A stretch of DNA of 64,000 nt from Erodium maritimum (GCA_963921825.1 OY997588.1:83519043-83583042); one strand, 5' to 3'; counted from the first letter of the stretch, positions 22,271 through 31,951 are shown. Notes: generated by a model not told the origin, from the letters alone. Numbers and translations: made by a program.

Positions 22271-22480
22271 GCTCAAAGCTGTATATAACCCCCGAACCCT
22301 AATTTCCCTCATTTTTGCTCCTCCTCTCTTTCAGCCTGTTCCCCGAACCCTCTCCCTCTGCTCTGGCGTCCTCCGGCGTCCTCCGCGTCCTCCGACGTCC
22401 TCCTCGTCCTCCGGCGTCCTCCGTCTTCCGGTTTCATCCACAGATAACGCTACTCCCCCTTTCACTTTGTTACATCAGGT
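22271..22480 (+). promoter_or_regulatory. Promoter and leader of the small-ORF unit
   Basis: A TATA box (GTATATAACC, 22281-22290) is followed by a C/T-rich leader with repeated GTCCTCCGGC units. A consensus 5' splice site (CAGGTAAGTG, GT at 22479-22480) follows. The layout fits a 5' UTR exon for the three ORFs downstream, each of which starts just after a 3' splice-site-like AG. This is inference from sequence signals only. Confidence 0.5.
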
Positions 22481-23011
22481 AAGTGTCGTGGGTTTAATCA
22501 CTTGAATAATTTTGTACACATATGTTGTCAATTAGTTTGTTATTCATTTTTATGAGTTTGTGTACTGTTGTAGAAATTTATAGTGTTTAATCAAACATTT
22601 TGAATATTTTCATAAATTTTGCAATAGTTTCAGAAATGTAGAAATATAATAGTTTTAGAAATTTAGAATAGTTTCAGAAATTGAGAAATAGAATAGTTTC
22701 GTAAATGTATAATAATTTTAGAAATTTAGAAATAGTTTCAAAAATTAATCAAGGTTTAGAAATAGTTTCTGAAATTTAGGTTTAATATAATACGCTATGT
22801 TTATGTTGGAATATAAATTTGAATCTTTAGGGTTTGAACTTCGGAAATTTATGCAATAATCCCTTTGGTTCGAACATGCATCGTAAACTTAGCATCCATA
22901 ATGAATTATGCAATTATTAGTTTTGTATTCTGCAAAACTACAGTTATTAGAGTAATTAACATTCTCAAAAACAAGTTCATGACTGCATGTATTAGGTTTT
23001 CATTTCGACGG

Positions 23012-23329
23012 ATGAAACAAATAGCAGTAGTGTTGGGGGAGAATAGCCTAACTGAGGCAGATCCCATTGCTGAAGAAGTGCCAGTAGTGAGGGATGTAGA
23101 CTGGGAGAAATCAATGAATTTAGTCATGAACAAATTGCCTAGAGGATTTTCTTCGGTTCGCGAGGCAGAGACTCACATGTATATTAGGCGTCTGATTTCA
23201 GCAGAAGGAGCTAGACTGAGAAAGCAAAGGGCAGAACGAGATAGGCTCGCCGCTGAGAGACAGTCTGCTGAAAGCGCAAGACGGACTCCGTCTGTGGGAT
23301 CGACTTCCAAGCGCCCGTTCCGAGACTAG
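23012..23329 (+). CDS. Small charged ORF a in the CACTA-like segment, unknown function
   Basis: 105 codons, ATG at 23012, TAG stop. The product is hydrophilic. An acidic N-terminus (LTEADPIAEEVPVVRDVDWE) leads into an Arg/Ala/Glu-rich predicted helix (KQRAERDRLAAERQSAESAR) and a basic tail ending KRPFRD. An AG at 22994-22995 could be its 3' splice site, joined to the donor at 22479. It resembles ORF b in overall plan: an acidic region, an AxxRxRL helix and a K-R-x-F-x-D end. I do not recognise a known family. Integrity inside otherwise decayed TE DNA suggests recent or retained coding, but expression is unproven. Confidence 0.5.
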   Translation: MKQIAVVLGENSLTEADPIAEEVPVVRDVDWEKSMNLVMNKLPRGFSSVREAETHMYIRRLISAEGARLRKQRAERDRLAAERQSAESARRTPSVGSTSKRPFRD

Positions 23330-23534
23330 TTTACTACTTAGTATATGAACGATGTTTAAATTAGGTTATATTTAAGTATGAATTGTATGACTCGGTAATT
23401 AATATCCCATGCTAATACTTGTTATGAATGGTAATATTTGTATGGTTATTATGTTTTGAGTGACCGGGGTTGATTTAAATTTGTTTCTGGTATATTCGTT
23501 TTGATATAGTACTAAGGTTTGCTTTCATTTAGTC

Positions 23535-23960
23535 ATGGATGACAGAAGTAGCGTAGGGGAAAACGAGATAGTCTCAGAGGACGAATATGATGGACCACAA
23601 CGCGTGGAGGTTGATTTGCATGCTGAGATGATGCGATTGTTCAACAGCATTCCAAGAGAGTCGTTGCCACGCATGAGAGCGGTAGCAGCAGCTCGGATGA
23701 GGTTACTGGGCCTCATTAACCGAGAGGGACAAAGGATTGCGGCTGAAAGAGCTGCTGAAAGAGAAAGGCTTGCTGTTGAAAGAGCCGCTGAAAGAGCTGC
23801 TGCAAGAGCTAGGCTTGAGGAAAGAGCAAGGCGTGTTTATGCAAGGGTTGCTGAGTCTCGTACAGCTGATGGAGCCACCTCCATGCGCGGCCCGAAGCAT
23901 GACACAAGGGTGTACGTGCAGTGGCTGAAAGACAACGCGAAGCGCGAGTTCGAAGACTAG
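23535..23960 (+). CDS. Small coiled-coil ORF b in the CACTA-like segment, unknown function
   Basis: 141 codons, ATG at 23535 two bases after a 3' splice-site-like TTTCATTTAG, TAG stop. After an acidic start (GENEIVSEDEYDGPQRVEVD), residues about 30-60 contain LPRMRAVAAARMRLLGLINR. A long Ala/Glu/Arg helix with AAERAAERERLAVERAAERA follows (about residues 68-92), which should form a coiled coil. The C-terminus ends WLKDNAKREFED, similar to the end of ORF a. This suggests that a and b arose by duplication. No known family was recognised. Confidence 0.52.
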   Translation: MDDRSSVGENEIVSEDEYDGPQRVEVDLHAEMMRLFNSIPRESLPRMRAVAAARMRLLGLINREGQRIAAERAAERERLAVERAAERAAARARLEERARRVYARVAESRTADGATSMRGPKHDTRVYVQWLKDNAKREFED

Positions 23961-24186
23961 ACGCCCTTGCTAGAATATTATTGTATTAGTACTTAACTAT
24001 TGTGTTAATTAAGGATAACTTCTGTGTCAATATCACTTTATATGACTATGGTTTAATTTTTTAACGAATGTTTTACTTTTTCTTTACTTCATTCATTAAG
24101 TGTTAGTGTTTATGAATACTACTTCCGTATGCTTTGCCTTAATTCTTTGGGATTAGTTATAATTATAATTTTTTATTTGAGTCAGG

Positions 24187-24564
24187 ATGGAACCAAACTT
24201 TAATACGCGGCTCGAGCGTAGGTGGCGTCGTCGTGAAAATGCAGAAACAGTAATACCAATACCTGATCCCCAAAGAGGCAATGCTACGGCTGCCCCAGCG
24301 TGGCTGCAACAGTATGACCGCATAGTGCAGGAAGGACATCAACGATTCGATTACATTGAACGCCTGATGCGTGAGAAAGGTGATGACCTTCCTCCACCAC
24401 CTGATGGTGTAGGCCCGTTACAGAGGCCACCGTTGTTGGACGAGGTTCAGGAGAATGACCTTGAAGCTATAGAGGAGCCTGTTTGGTTTAGACGTTTTGT
24501 TGAATGGATGGAAGATTTGAAGGCAATGCAAGAGCGTGTTATCAGAAGTCTGCTTGCTTCGTAA
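24187..24564 (+). CDS. Small ORF c in the CACTA-like segment, unknown function
   Basis: 125 codons, ATG at 24187 directly after TTTGAGTCAGG, a good 3' splice site. The N-terminus is basic (NTRLERRWRRRENAET). It is followed by a Pro/Ala segment, WLQQYDRIVQEGHQRFDYIE, a Pro-rich patch (DDLPPPPDGVGPLQRPPLLD) and an amphipathic C-terminal helix (VWFRRFVEWMEDLKAMQERV). It is less similar to ORFs a and b but has the same size, orientation and splice context. It may be an accessory TE protein. No family was recognised. Confidence 0.5.
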   Translation: MEPNFNTRLERRWRRRENAETVIPIPDPQRGNATAAPAWLQQYDRIVQEGHQRFDYIERLMREKGDDLPPPPDGVGPLQRPPLLDEVQENDLEAIEEPVWFRRFVEWMEDLKAMQERVIRSLLAS

Positions 24565-24799
24565 CTCTATCATTATGCGTTTATGACACGTTTTTTTTAG
24601 AAGAACTGATACTCGTTTATGTATTTTGTTTTTTAAGTATTCGGCTATGTATTTTGTTGTTTAACAATGTACTTTTACAAAATACATTATCTATTAAATG
24701 TTGTTGTGCTTATATACCGCTTGTATAATACAAGTTCATGTATTATGTCGATATTTTCATCAGGATGACTATAAATGATTTCGGAAATAGTTTGTACAC

Positions 24800-25213
24800 T
24801 GCCTCACTTTACCAACGGATACAAGAAGCTTCACTGGCAGATAAAACATCCATGGGTAAGGATTCCACTTGCTTGACGGATCTAGTATCCGTAGCTAGGC
24901 TTTGCACACTTCACTGACGGATACTACATCCGTAGGAAAGGTTTCACCACCTGCCTGACGGATACATGCGACCTTTTCCACAGATTTTTTATCCGTCAGC
25001 AAGGTTAGAAACCTTACCTACGGCTACGGATGTAATATCCGTCAGTGAAGTTTTCACCTGGCTAACGGATACGGGAGACCTTTTCTACGGATATTTTATC
25101 CGTCCGCCAGGTGATAACCTGGCTGACGAATGTGACTATCCGTGACTAAGGTTCTAAAACTTTAGTGACAGATCCTTTCTATCCGTGTGCCTAAGTCCAT
25201 TTCTGCAGTAGTG
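24800..25213. repeat. CACTA right subterminal repeats and terminus
   Basis: At least ten copies of CTGACGGATAC / GTATCCGTCAG-like motifs in both orientations lead to the terminal GCAGTAGTG. The complement, CACTACTGCAGAAATGG, is a typical CACTA terminal inverted repeat. In active elements such subterminal motifs bind the element-encoded accessory protein. Confidence 0.75.
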
Positions 25214-25592
25214 GAGGTCCAAGTATGTGCAGCTCTTGTTCTATGGCAACAATCTGAAACCCCTCGATGCCCAGTTCAAAACCAGCGAAAACAAGGTCCA
25301 GGGTTGCGTCTCTCAGGTCTGGATCAGGGCCTACTTCGACCCAGTGCTGTCGAAGAGACTTGCAGCTTTGGTCGTTCAGGGTCTCTCAGGCCGCCCAGTC
25401 GACGAGATATTGCGTGTGTCGCCTGATTTCGTGGCGACGCCTTCCAGGAATAATGGGTTCTTGAATAATATGTTGAAGCTCATGCAGAGACAGGCGTTTG
25501 AGTTGTTGGTGGAGTATGAGAAGAGTGAAAGCTCGAATTCGGATTTGGAATTGAAATTGGGGTCGGAAACTGATAGTGATGTGGATGATTGA
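25214..25592 (+). pseudogene. SufE-like gene, 3' fragment
   Basis: SufE activates cysteine desulfurase and accepts sulfur for plastid Fe-S cluster assembly. From 25215 the frame reads RSKYVQLLFYGNNLKPLDAQ, then TSENKVQGCVSQVWIRAYFD with the sulfur-accepting Cys (GCVSQVW), KRLAALVVQGLSGRPVDEIL and TPSRNNGF. An acidic tail follows, with a stop at 25592. Two conserved pieces are missing: the segment usually reading like VFFEADSDSVL between AYFD and the SKRLAAL block, and the LLGLQQSL-like segment before TPSRNN. There is no BolA domain as in SufE1. With the domain start 7.8 kb away behind a transposon and two internal deletions, this copy is almost surely non-functional. Confidence 0.8.
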
Positions 25593-25599
25593 AGTCTGA

Positions 25600-26560
25600 A
25601 ATGGGTGGTGAAAGGTTTTGCTATAGTGCATGTGACAATAGTAAGAACCTTACTAAATACAGGAAGAAAACAAGTTTCAGGATTCTTAATTGTACCTTAG
25701 TGGATCTCCATCCACTGGTCTATTCATGGTGATTTGTTGATTAATGTAACTGCATGCATTTCACAACTTTGTCAAAGTGGAGATCCATGTTTACAGACCT
25801 TCAATTATGTTGTTTCTTCTGTTCATTTTGTCTTCTTCCTCTTTAATTTGTGGCATCTCCACTGTGACATCTCAATGTTTTTTATACTTGATAAAAATCA
25901 GGTTTGATTGTGTTACTGTTTCCTTTGTGTGGTTATCATTGGTTACTCATGGAACTAGAAACCAGGTGTTATCTAAATGGCTTAGTCATCCCTATCCCTA
26001 GCTAAAGACAAGTGTGCCTTGCAGGAAAAGGGACACCACTGTGTTCTGTTGCACAAAAGTCATTTTAAGTTTGTAGGAAGGTTTAATGTCATTGCATGTA
26101 GCAGAGGATCGAGTGGGACAGCTTTGATGATATGGTGTTCCCTTAAAAGTCTCACCTGAAGAGTCTGGTTTGATTATATTTAAAATATCATTTGTCTTCT
26201 CTTCTCTTTATTGCCTCCATGTCTTTTCTGCGATAGTTGAATCATAATCATTTTGCTTAAGATACAATACAGGTATATTCGTGAAGTTGAGACATGTCAC
26301 ACTATGAGATTGCTGGTGGGTGATCTTGAGGTTATGGCTTGAATTAGTAAAGCAGAGGTAAGGCTGTATCCCGAACATTCATTTTTCTATGTTATATGGA
26401 GATGTGAAAGTGATGTTTTCGTTTATTGAAACAGCCTAGGGATAGGGTTGAGCTATTGAAGTATCTTTAACATAGATTAATTTAATGAAGGTTCTTACGT
26501 CATGGGGCGATTTCCTATACAGTGCCATAATGTCAGATCAGATGAAAATAAAACGATGAG
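25600..26560 (+). repeat. SufE 3' flank, duplicated segment copy 1
   Basis: This segment and 27090-28570 are diverged direct repeats. Shared blocks include GTGGAGATCCATGTTTACAG / GTGGAAATCCATGTTTATAG, TAAAAATCAGGTTTGATTGT, TTCCCTTAAAAGTCTC and GATGTTTTCGTTTATTG. No coding sequence is visible in it. A SINE-like fragment lies near 26290-26380. Confidence 0.75.
26290..26385 (+). repeat. Au-SINE-like fragment (copy 1)
   Basis: GATCTTGAGGTTATGGCTTG and CAGAGGTAAGGCTGTATCCC resemble the Au-type plant SINE region that normally reads ACCTTGAGGTCACGGGTTCG, then an AGGGTAAGGCTGCGTAC-like block. It is old and truncated. Confidence 0.45.
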
Positions 26561-27089
26561 TTAATTGTAGTTGACTACATTGATGAATCGTTCACAAACA
26601 GATTGCTACACTAAATATTTTTTGACAGATGGCTACATTTGTGATTCATCACGTTGCAAAGTTACAACTCTGTTATTATTTAAAAAAATAAATGACCATT
26701 TTTCCTTTTCTGTAGTATCAATTTTTCAAACTCATGCCATTTTACCCATAGAGAAGCTTCTTTTCTCAAGCAAGAACTCTTAATTTGGGCGATGCATTTA
26801 CTTTCACTGGATTCTCACTGTCACATCATAAAAATTTACTTGATATCATAACTGAGGTCCTAGTCGCATTCTAATTCTTATTGTTCTTTATTAGCTTCTC
26901 TTCAACTAGTCTTTTAGGTTCATAGATCTATTCTGAAACTATGCAGAAATCTTTAGTAAGACAGAATCAATACTTGAAGTTTTGAACTTTATAATGCACA
27001 TCATGCATATGTATTAGCTAAAACTAGAAAGAGAGAGTTGACTATTATGTTGATGCATCATGCTCCATTAGTAGTAATTCTGGACATCA
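26561..27089. other. AT-rich spacer between duplicated segments
   Basis: AT-rich sequence with no coding or repeat structure that I can support. Confidence 0.6.
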
Positions 27090-27878
27090 AGCAGCCCATG
27101 TGAAAGAATTGGGGTGGCAGCTTTTCATACAGTGCATGTGATGAATAGTACCTTACCAAATAAAGGAAGAAAAGCAGTATCAGAATTTTCATTTTACCTT
27201 ATTTGATCTTCACCTACCGGTCTTCCAACTTGGTATATACCAGTAATATTGTTAACTATATATGGCAAGCATTATTTTCATGGTGTATTTAGAATTGATG
27301 TAATGGCATGCATCTCTGCCTTGATGACAATTTTGTTAAAGTGGAAATCCATGTTTATAGAACTTTATTTATGTTGCTTCCGCTGTTCATTTTGTCCTGT
27401 TCTTCCTTTTTACTTTGTGGTATCTCCACCAAGACATCTCTATGATTTTAATAGTTTATAAAAATCAGGTTTGATTGTGTTTCTGTTTCCAGTGACCATC
27501 AGAGTATTGACATGCTGGCTTTGTGTGGTTTTCATTGGATCCTCATTTTTAATAATCCGGAACTAAAAACCTGGTGTCATCTAAACGGCTTAGTCATCCA
27601 AACCCTTGTTAAAGAGAAGTGTGCCTTGTAAGAAAAGTCGGTATGGTTTATTCCATCGCACAATTCTTGCAGATTGGTAGGTTAATTCCATTACATGTGC
27701 AGGGAACATCTCTCTTTGCTGTCACACTTGATTATCCTTTTGCAAAACTCGTTAAGTCCAGTTTAATTTGTAGGAAGGTTTGATGTTATTGGATGTAGCA
27801 TAGGGTTGTTGAGTTGGGCGTCTTTGTTGATGCATTGTTCCCTTAAAAGTCTCCAGGGAAGAGTATAGTTTATTTTAG

Positions 27879-28150
27879 AGGTAACTTCGCCAACACACCC
27901 TCGTCAACCTTTGATTCTCAAAATCACACTGTATAGGTGAGGGGATATCAATAACACATTGTCTCCCTTCGTTATTATTCATCAAAAACCTATGCTGATG
28001 ACTATCAGTAGCCATCACCTATTCAGTGTGAATCCGTGGGTTTTTGAAGAATAACGAAACGTGACAGTGTGTTACTGATAGCCCCTCACCTATAGGGGGT
28101 TCCTAAAAATCAAAGGTCGCCGAGGGGGTGTGAATAACGTTTTTTCCTTG
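27879..28150. mobile_element. Foldback MITE in duplicated segment copy 2
   Basis: Two arms of about 105 bp are inverted. The left contains ACCTTTGATTCTCAAAATCA and ATAGGTGAGGGGATATCA. The complement of the right contains ACCTTTGATTTTTAGGAA and ATAGGTGAGGGGCTATCA. The flanks ATTTTAGA and ATTTTACA may be an 8-bp duplication with one mismatch. Segment copy 1 shows the unfilled site. Confidence 0.68.
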
Positions 28151-28261
28151 ATTTTACATACAATATCAGTAATCCTCTATTTATTGCCTGCATGTCTTCT
28201 CTGTGTTAACTGGACTAAAACCGTTTCACTATAGATGTAATACAGGCACATTCATGAATGC

Positions 28262-28372
28262 AAGACTTGTCACACGATGAAATTGCAATTGTGTGACCTT
28301 GAGGTCGTGGCTTGAATTAGGATACCAACCTCTTTGCAATAGTGAGGTAAGGCTATATCCAAGACTCCATAA
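28262..28372 (+). repeat. Au-SINE-like fragment (copy 2)
   Basis: GTGACCTTGAGGTCGTGGCT, CAACCTCTTTGCAATAGTG and GAGGTAAGGCTATATCC follow the order of the Au SINE consensus (B-box region, CCTCTTTGCAAA, GGTAAGGCTGCGTAC). The head and tail are missing. It predates the segment duplication because segment copy 1 has the same fragment. Confidence 0.55.
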
Positions 28373-28570
28373 ATACCGCATTGAGGGTTAAATTATCTAT
28401 ACTGTATGGAGATGTGAATGTGATGTTTTCGTTTATTGGAACAGCATAGGGATAGGATTGAACTGTGAAAGTGTCTTTAACACGCATTAATTTAATGAAG
28501 TTTCTTAGCTCAAGGCATGATTTCCTTTACAGTGCCATGTTGTCAGATGAAAATAAAGTGAGGGATAGTG

Positions 28571-29064
28571 GAATGCATGGCATATAATAATTGAATCATC
28601 TTTAAACTAGAAAACAGAAAAAGAAATCAACTTGGAATCTTTGTTGATACCTTCATAGATCCAATTAGTGCTTCCTGGAGGCTCAGCTGGAGTGCTTTAA
28701 AATTTCAAGTTTGTGCTGAATATTTTCCAGGCAGTGGGTAATTAAAGACTTGAGTTTTTTTTTTTGTGAACAATAAACAGTAGCTACTTCTGATTATTTT
28801 ATATGGCTATATTTCTTAAATTTGTTTATCTATTTCCCTAAGAAACTGATTCTCGATGGTTGATGTAGAGCTTGTGTTTCTGTTCGATTCAAAGTTTTCT
28901 AACAACAGCTAGGGGTGGGGTGTTACTAACTACTCATAATTGGATTCTCTTATATGTCACTTGTAAAATTGTTCTTTATACATCAAAACTGAAACTTTGA
29001 TATCAATCTGAACAGAGAGGGACACGGAGAAAGAGAGACAGAATGCAAAGCTGAAGGAATATGG
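28571..29064. other. Intergenic, 3' side of the NHL gene
   Basis: AT-rich sequence that should contain the NHL 3' UTR on the minus strand just below 29065. No other gene or repeat was recognised. Confidence 0.6.
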
Positions 29065-29814
29065 TTATCTCTTTGTCTTGCAATTCCGAGCAAGTAGGAC
29101 GCCAGTGGGAGGACTTGTCATGTCCAACTGGCATCTGGCGTGCAGCCAGTAAGAGTAGTGAATGAGACCCAGTGAGGCTCTCACCTTGAAGGTGCCTCTT
29201 ATGTTGTAGCTAACCTTATTGCTCACAACCTGCTTTTGAAGATCCATGGCAAGATTCTGTGGCAAGTAAACCAAGCTTGATATCATGTGGATTGTTTCCA
29301 ATCTCATCTCGCCCCGTCTCTGACTGAAAGGCTGCAGAGATTTGGTTGCTATGAGCCTGTCGGAGAAGTAGAGTTCTATATCCAGGTGCTCAAACCTCAC
29401 ATCAATCTTCCCGTTCGGGTTGGAGAAATTTGCAAGGAAAGTGAAGTCACCGTTGAAATACTCAGGGGAGTCGATGTAGATGCTGCTGAGTCTTGCATTG
29501 GGTGTGTCGAACAGAGGCGTTCTAGGCCTAACAACGAGGAAGATGATCAGAGTTGCAATCCCAAAGAAGATGAGCAAGAGGCTGAATATCAGGCACAAGA
29601 CTGCACCAAACCACACAGCTGGATTTGTCCTGCGAGGATGAGGTTGCCTGAATGATGAGGATTTACCTGGTTCCAGATTTGGCCTTTTGAAGGATGGAAG
29701 CTGCCCATTTAGGCCTTGCTTGGATATGACAATTTGGTTGAGATGAGAATGTTTACGAGTTGGCGGTGAGGCCTCGGGCGGAGAAGGGGAAGGAACAGGG
29801 GGAGGGGAAGCCAT
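29065..29814 (-). CDS. NDR1/HIN1-like (NHL), LEA_2-domain membrane protein
   Basis: A complete single-exon gene, 249 aa, ATG at 29814. A Pro/Ser-rich, basic N-terminus (1-64) should face the cytosol. One membrane helix (about 66-95) ends at VVRPRTPLF, the usual RPxxPxF junction of the family. The LEA_2 domain follows: LSSIYIDSPEYFNGDFTFLA, NPNGKIDVRFEHLDIELYF (about 132-150), LIATKSLQPFSQ and the C-terminal CQLDMTSPPTGVLLARNCKT with its typical SPPTG box. NHL proteins sit at the plasma membrane, and several members act in pathogen or stress responses. The substrate or partner here is unknown. The length is normal for the family (about 200-260 aa) and there is no disruption. This is the clearest intact gene in the window. 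Confidence 0.95.
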   Translation of the reverse strand: MASPPPVPSPSPPEASPPTRKHSHLNQIVISKQGLNGQLPSFKRPNLEPGKSSSFRQPHPRRTNPAVWFGAVLCLIFSLLLIFFGIATLIIFLVVRPRTPLFDTPNARLSSIYIDSPEYFNGDFTFLANFSNPNGKIDVRFEHLDIELYFSDRLIATKSLQPFSQRRGEMRLETIHMISSLVYLPQNLAMDLQKQVVSNKVSYNIRGTFKVRASLGLIHYSYWLHARCQLDMTSPPTGVLLARNCKTKR

Positions 29815-29884
29815 TTTGGGAAGAAGGGGGGAAAACTACTGGATTAAGCAAGCAATGAGGAAAGGAGAGGAAGAAGAGAGAGTG

Positions 29885-29892
29885 TTTAAATA
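29885..29892 (-). promoter_or_regulatory. TATA box of the NHL gene
   Basis: On the minus strand TATTTAAA lies about 70 bp upstream of the ATG. A CT-rich leader (CACTCTCTCTTCTTCC) follows, as is common in plant 5' UTRs. Confidence 0.6.
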
Positions 29893-30650
29893 AAGAAAGT
29901 AGAGAAGAGGAAAAGAAGCTTTAGATGGAGAGGGAGAGGTAGTGGGACCATTAAGTTGCTATTGAGAAATGGAAAAGGAAGGTGGAGTTGGAGTTGGGTT
30001 TAAAGGTATATGATAAACAAGAGAGTTGTTTGGGTTTGAATTACCTTTTCTTTAGCTTTTGAATTTTGCATCATTATTTTCAAATTTGGGTAAAGAAATG
30101 GACCAAGTTATATACTTAGTACCAAAGGAAAATGATTTGTGCAAGGCTCAACCATCTTTTCTCCTTCCTTTCAGTTTCCAATTTGTTCAACAAAGTGTCT
30201 CTGTAGAGACAAAACAGTGTTCATTGTTGATCAACACTTTTTCACATATATGCAAGTCTTAGAGTGGAGGTTTTCATCTATAACCTCAGTTTAAGGTGAA
30301 CCGATTCCTAAGACTATTTCTAATGGAACTTCATAATTTTCAATAAGAGAGCTTTTGCAATCTGCGGAGAATTGAGCAAATTATTATTGGGAGGGAAGGC
30401 TTTTGGGTCTGATTGGATTGAAACTAAAAAAATGTCATAGATCGTGCTGGGCCTCAGGCTACTACTGATTGCTTAAAGCATCTACACATAAGAAGATAGC
30501 TATTCTCATTGTGCAAGTTAGATAATCAAGTTATCACTTTATGCACTAAAATACTTCATAGGCCTTATGGGTTAGTGAAAACTTGTAATACAAATGCATG
30601 GCTAACATTTGACTTGTATTTAGGATATTCAACTAGATCTTTACTCTCTT
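29893..30650. other. NHL upstream region and intergenic DNA
   Basis: Unique-looking sequence. The first 200 bp is purine-rich on the plus strand and should hold the NHL promoter. No other gene or repeat was recognised. Confidence 0.6.
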
Positions 30651-31051
30651 CTTATAGCATGCGCATGCAGTCGGCGATGGAATAGCGGCGGCAAGGGTCG
30701 ACGTTTTGTAAATGCCGACAAAAAAAAATTCCCAACTGTGTTTTCAACCGCGTAAAGACGCGATGGTTTCGAAGCGGCGGTAAGATCATCGTCGCGTGTT
30801 TCAGCGGATCGTTACGTTGTTGTTGACTGTTGACCGCATGGGAAGTTGCATCGTACGTTGGGGAAGGATGCGGTGGTGACAAGTGACACCGAACTGCCCA
30901 ACCCCTATTTTCCAAAATCAAAACACTTTTACTACTTCTCCATCGATTACTCTTATCAATTTTTTTTTTGTTTCCTAGCTATGGAATTCAATTCCTTTGA
31001 TGGTGTGTTCCTGCGACACAAGAAACTCAACTTGATGACGATGTTGGGGAA

Positions 31052-31951
31052 TTGTTTTTCAGGGTCGATGGTACTCCAAACTCGCAAACTCTAGCACCGT
31101 CCAACCTATTGAGTGAGATAAAACCGAAAAGGATGAGCGTAAAACGGATCGTGGAGGAGCATGTATGTCTTGTTCGTGCTTGGATGGTAAATTCATTTGA
31201 CTCGATAGCCGGGAATAGTAAGAGGAAAGACGGTTACTGGGAGAACATCGGGAGAGAGGTTGGTCTAATGCGGGGACGAAACGATTCAGTTCGGTCCGAA
31301 AAGAATTACAAGGACCACTGGTATACGGTGAACCAGCGAGGGATGAAGTTCCAATCGTACTACACTTAGATATACAACGATCACCGAAACGGGCGATCCG
31401 ATGACCAAGTTATGCAACTGATCGAGGAGATGTACAAGAGGGAGGAAAACACAATTTCATATGGAAACATTTGGTAGAATCTTATGAAAGATCAACCGAA
31501 GAGGACAACCCGACATTTTGGAGTACCTGATGCATCGACGCCTGAACCCGTCCAACAAGTGTCAAGCGAATCCAGCAAGACAAAGTGGTTTGAGGAACCC
31601 ACGCCGTACAACAAGAGCGAGAACACGTTTGGGATGATATTTGCTTCATATATCCGGGCTATGGGTCAAAAGGCCACCAAAGCTGCGAGGACCAAGGACA
31701 AAGGGAAAGTTTCGACATCACTGGAAGAGGATCTATCCATCGGAATGTGGAAGCTTGCAAGCATTAAGAAGGAAGCATATGAATTTTTTGTGCAATCCAC
31801 GATTGAAAAGCGCAAACTTCTCACCGACCTCCAACCGGACTTCGAGCTCTTCAAAGAAGAGAGAGCCCGAGACACTTCAGCCATGTCCCTAGAGGAGCGT
31901 GCGACACACTGTCAAGTTATTATCAATTTGGCGCAAAAGCTTGGAATATGA
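31052..31951 (+). pseudogene. PIF/Harbinger ORF1 (Myb/SANT-like) with two in-frame TAG codons
   Basis: One frame runs from about 31052 to the stop at 31951 and is broken only by TAG at 31367-31369 and TAG at 31475-31477. The first part has the Myb/SANT-like block: VRAWMVNSFDSIAGNSKRKD, GYWENIGREVGLM and KNYKDHWYTVNQRGMKFQSY, matching the W-x-x-I-x-x-x-F / L-K-N-R-W pattern of this family. The C-terminal part is an acidic/basic helical region (IKKEAYEFFVQSTIEKRKLL) also typical of ORF1. A possible true start ATG at 30981 (MEFNSFDGVFLRHKKL) lies in another frame, so a frameshift near 31045 is likely. In autonomous elements this protein works with the transposase. Here it is inactive unless stops are read through. 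Confidence 0.7.

Larger units (their letters stand above)
17448..25213. mobile_element. CACTA-like DNA transposon segment inserted in a SufE sequence
   Basis: The right end is a clear CACTA terminus: the complement of 25201-25213 reads CACTACTGCAGAA. Subterminal repeats (ACGGATAC...ATCCGT types) fill 24800-25213. The trinucleotide GAG directly follows the end, and the SufE frame resumes there. The left end lacks a CACTA terminus and begins inside antisense TNP2-like sequence, so it was truncated. Without the nested 3-kb LTR the segment is about 4.7 kb. It holds TNP2 remains (leftward), a central block of ATCCGTCGG repeats and three small rightward ORFs. Confidence 0.65.
27090..28570 (+). repeat. 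SufE 3' flank, duplicated segment copy 2
   Basis: Direct repeat of 25600-26560 with similar block order, enlarged by a foldback MITE at about 27879-28150. Shared starts are CAGTGCATGTGA near 27130 and TAGTGCATGTGA near 25624. The shared end is CAGATGAAAATAAA near 28550 and 26540. No SufE coding sequence precedes this copy. Confidence 0.72.
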
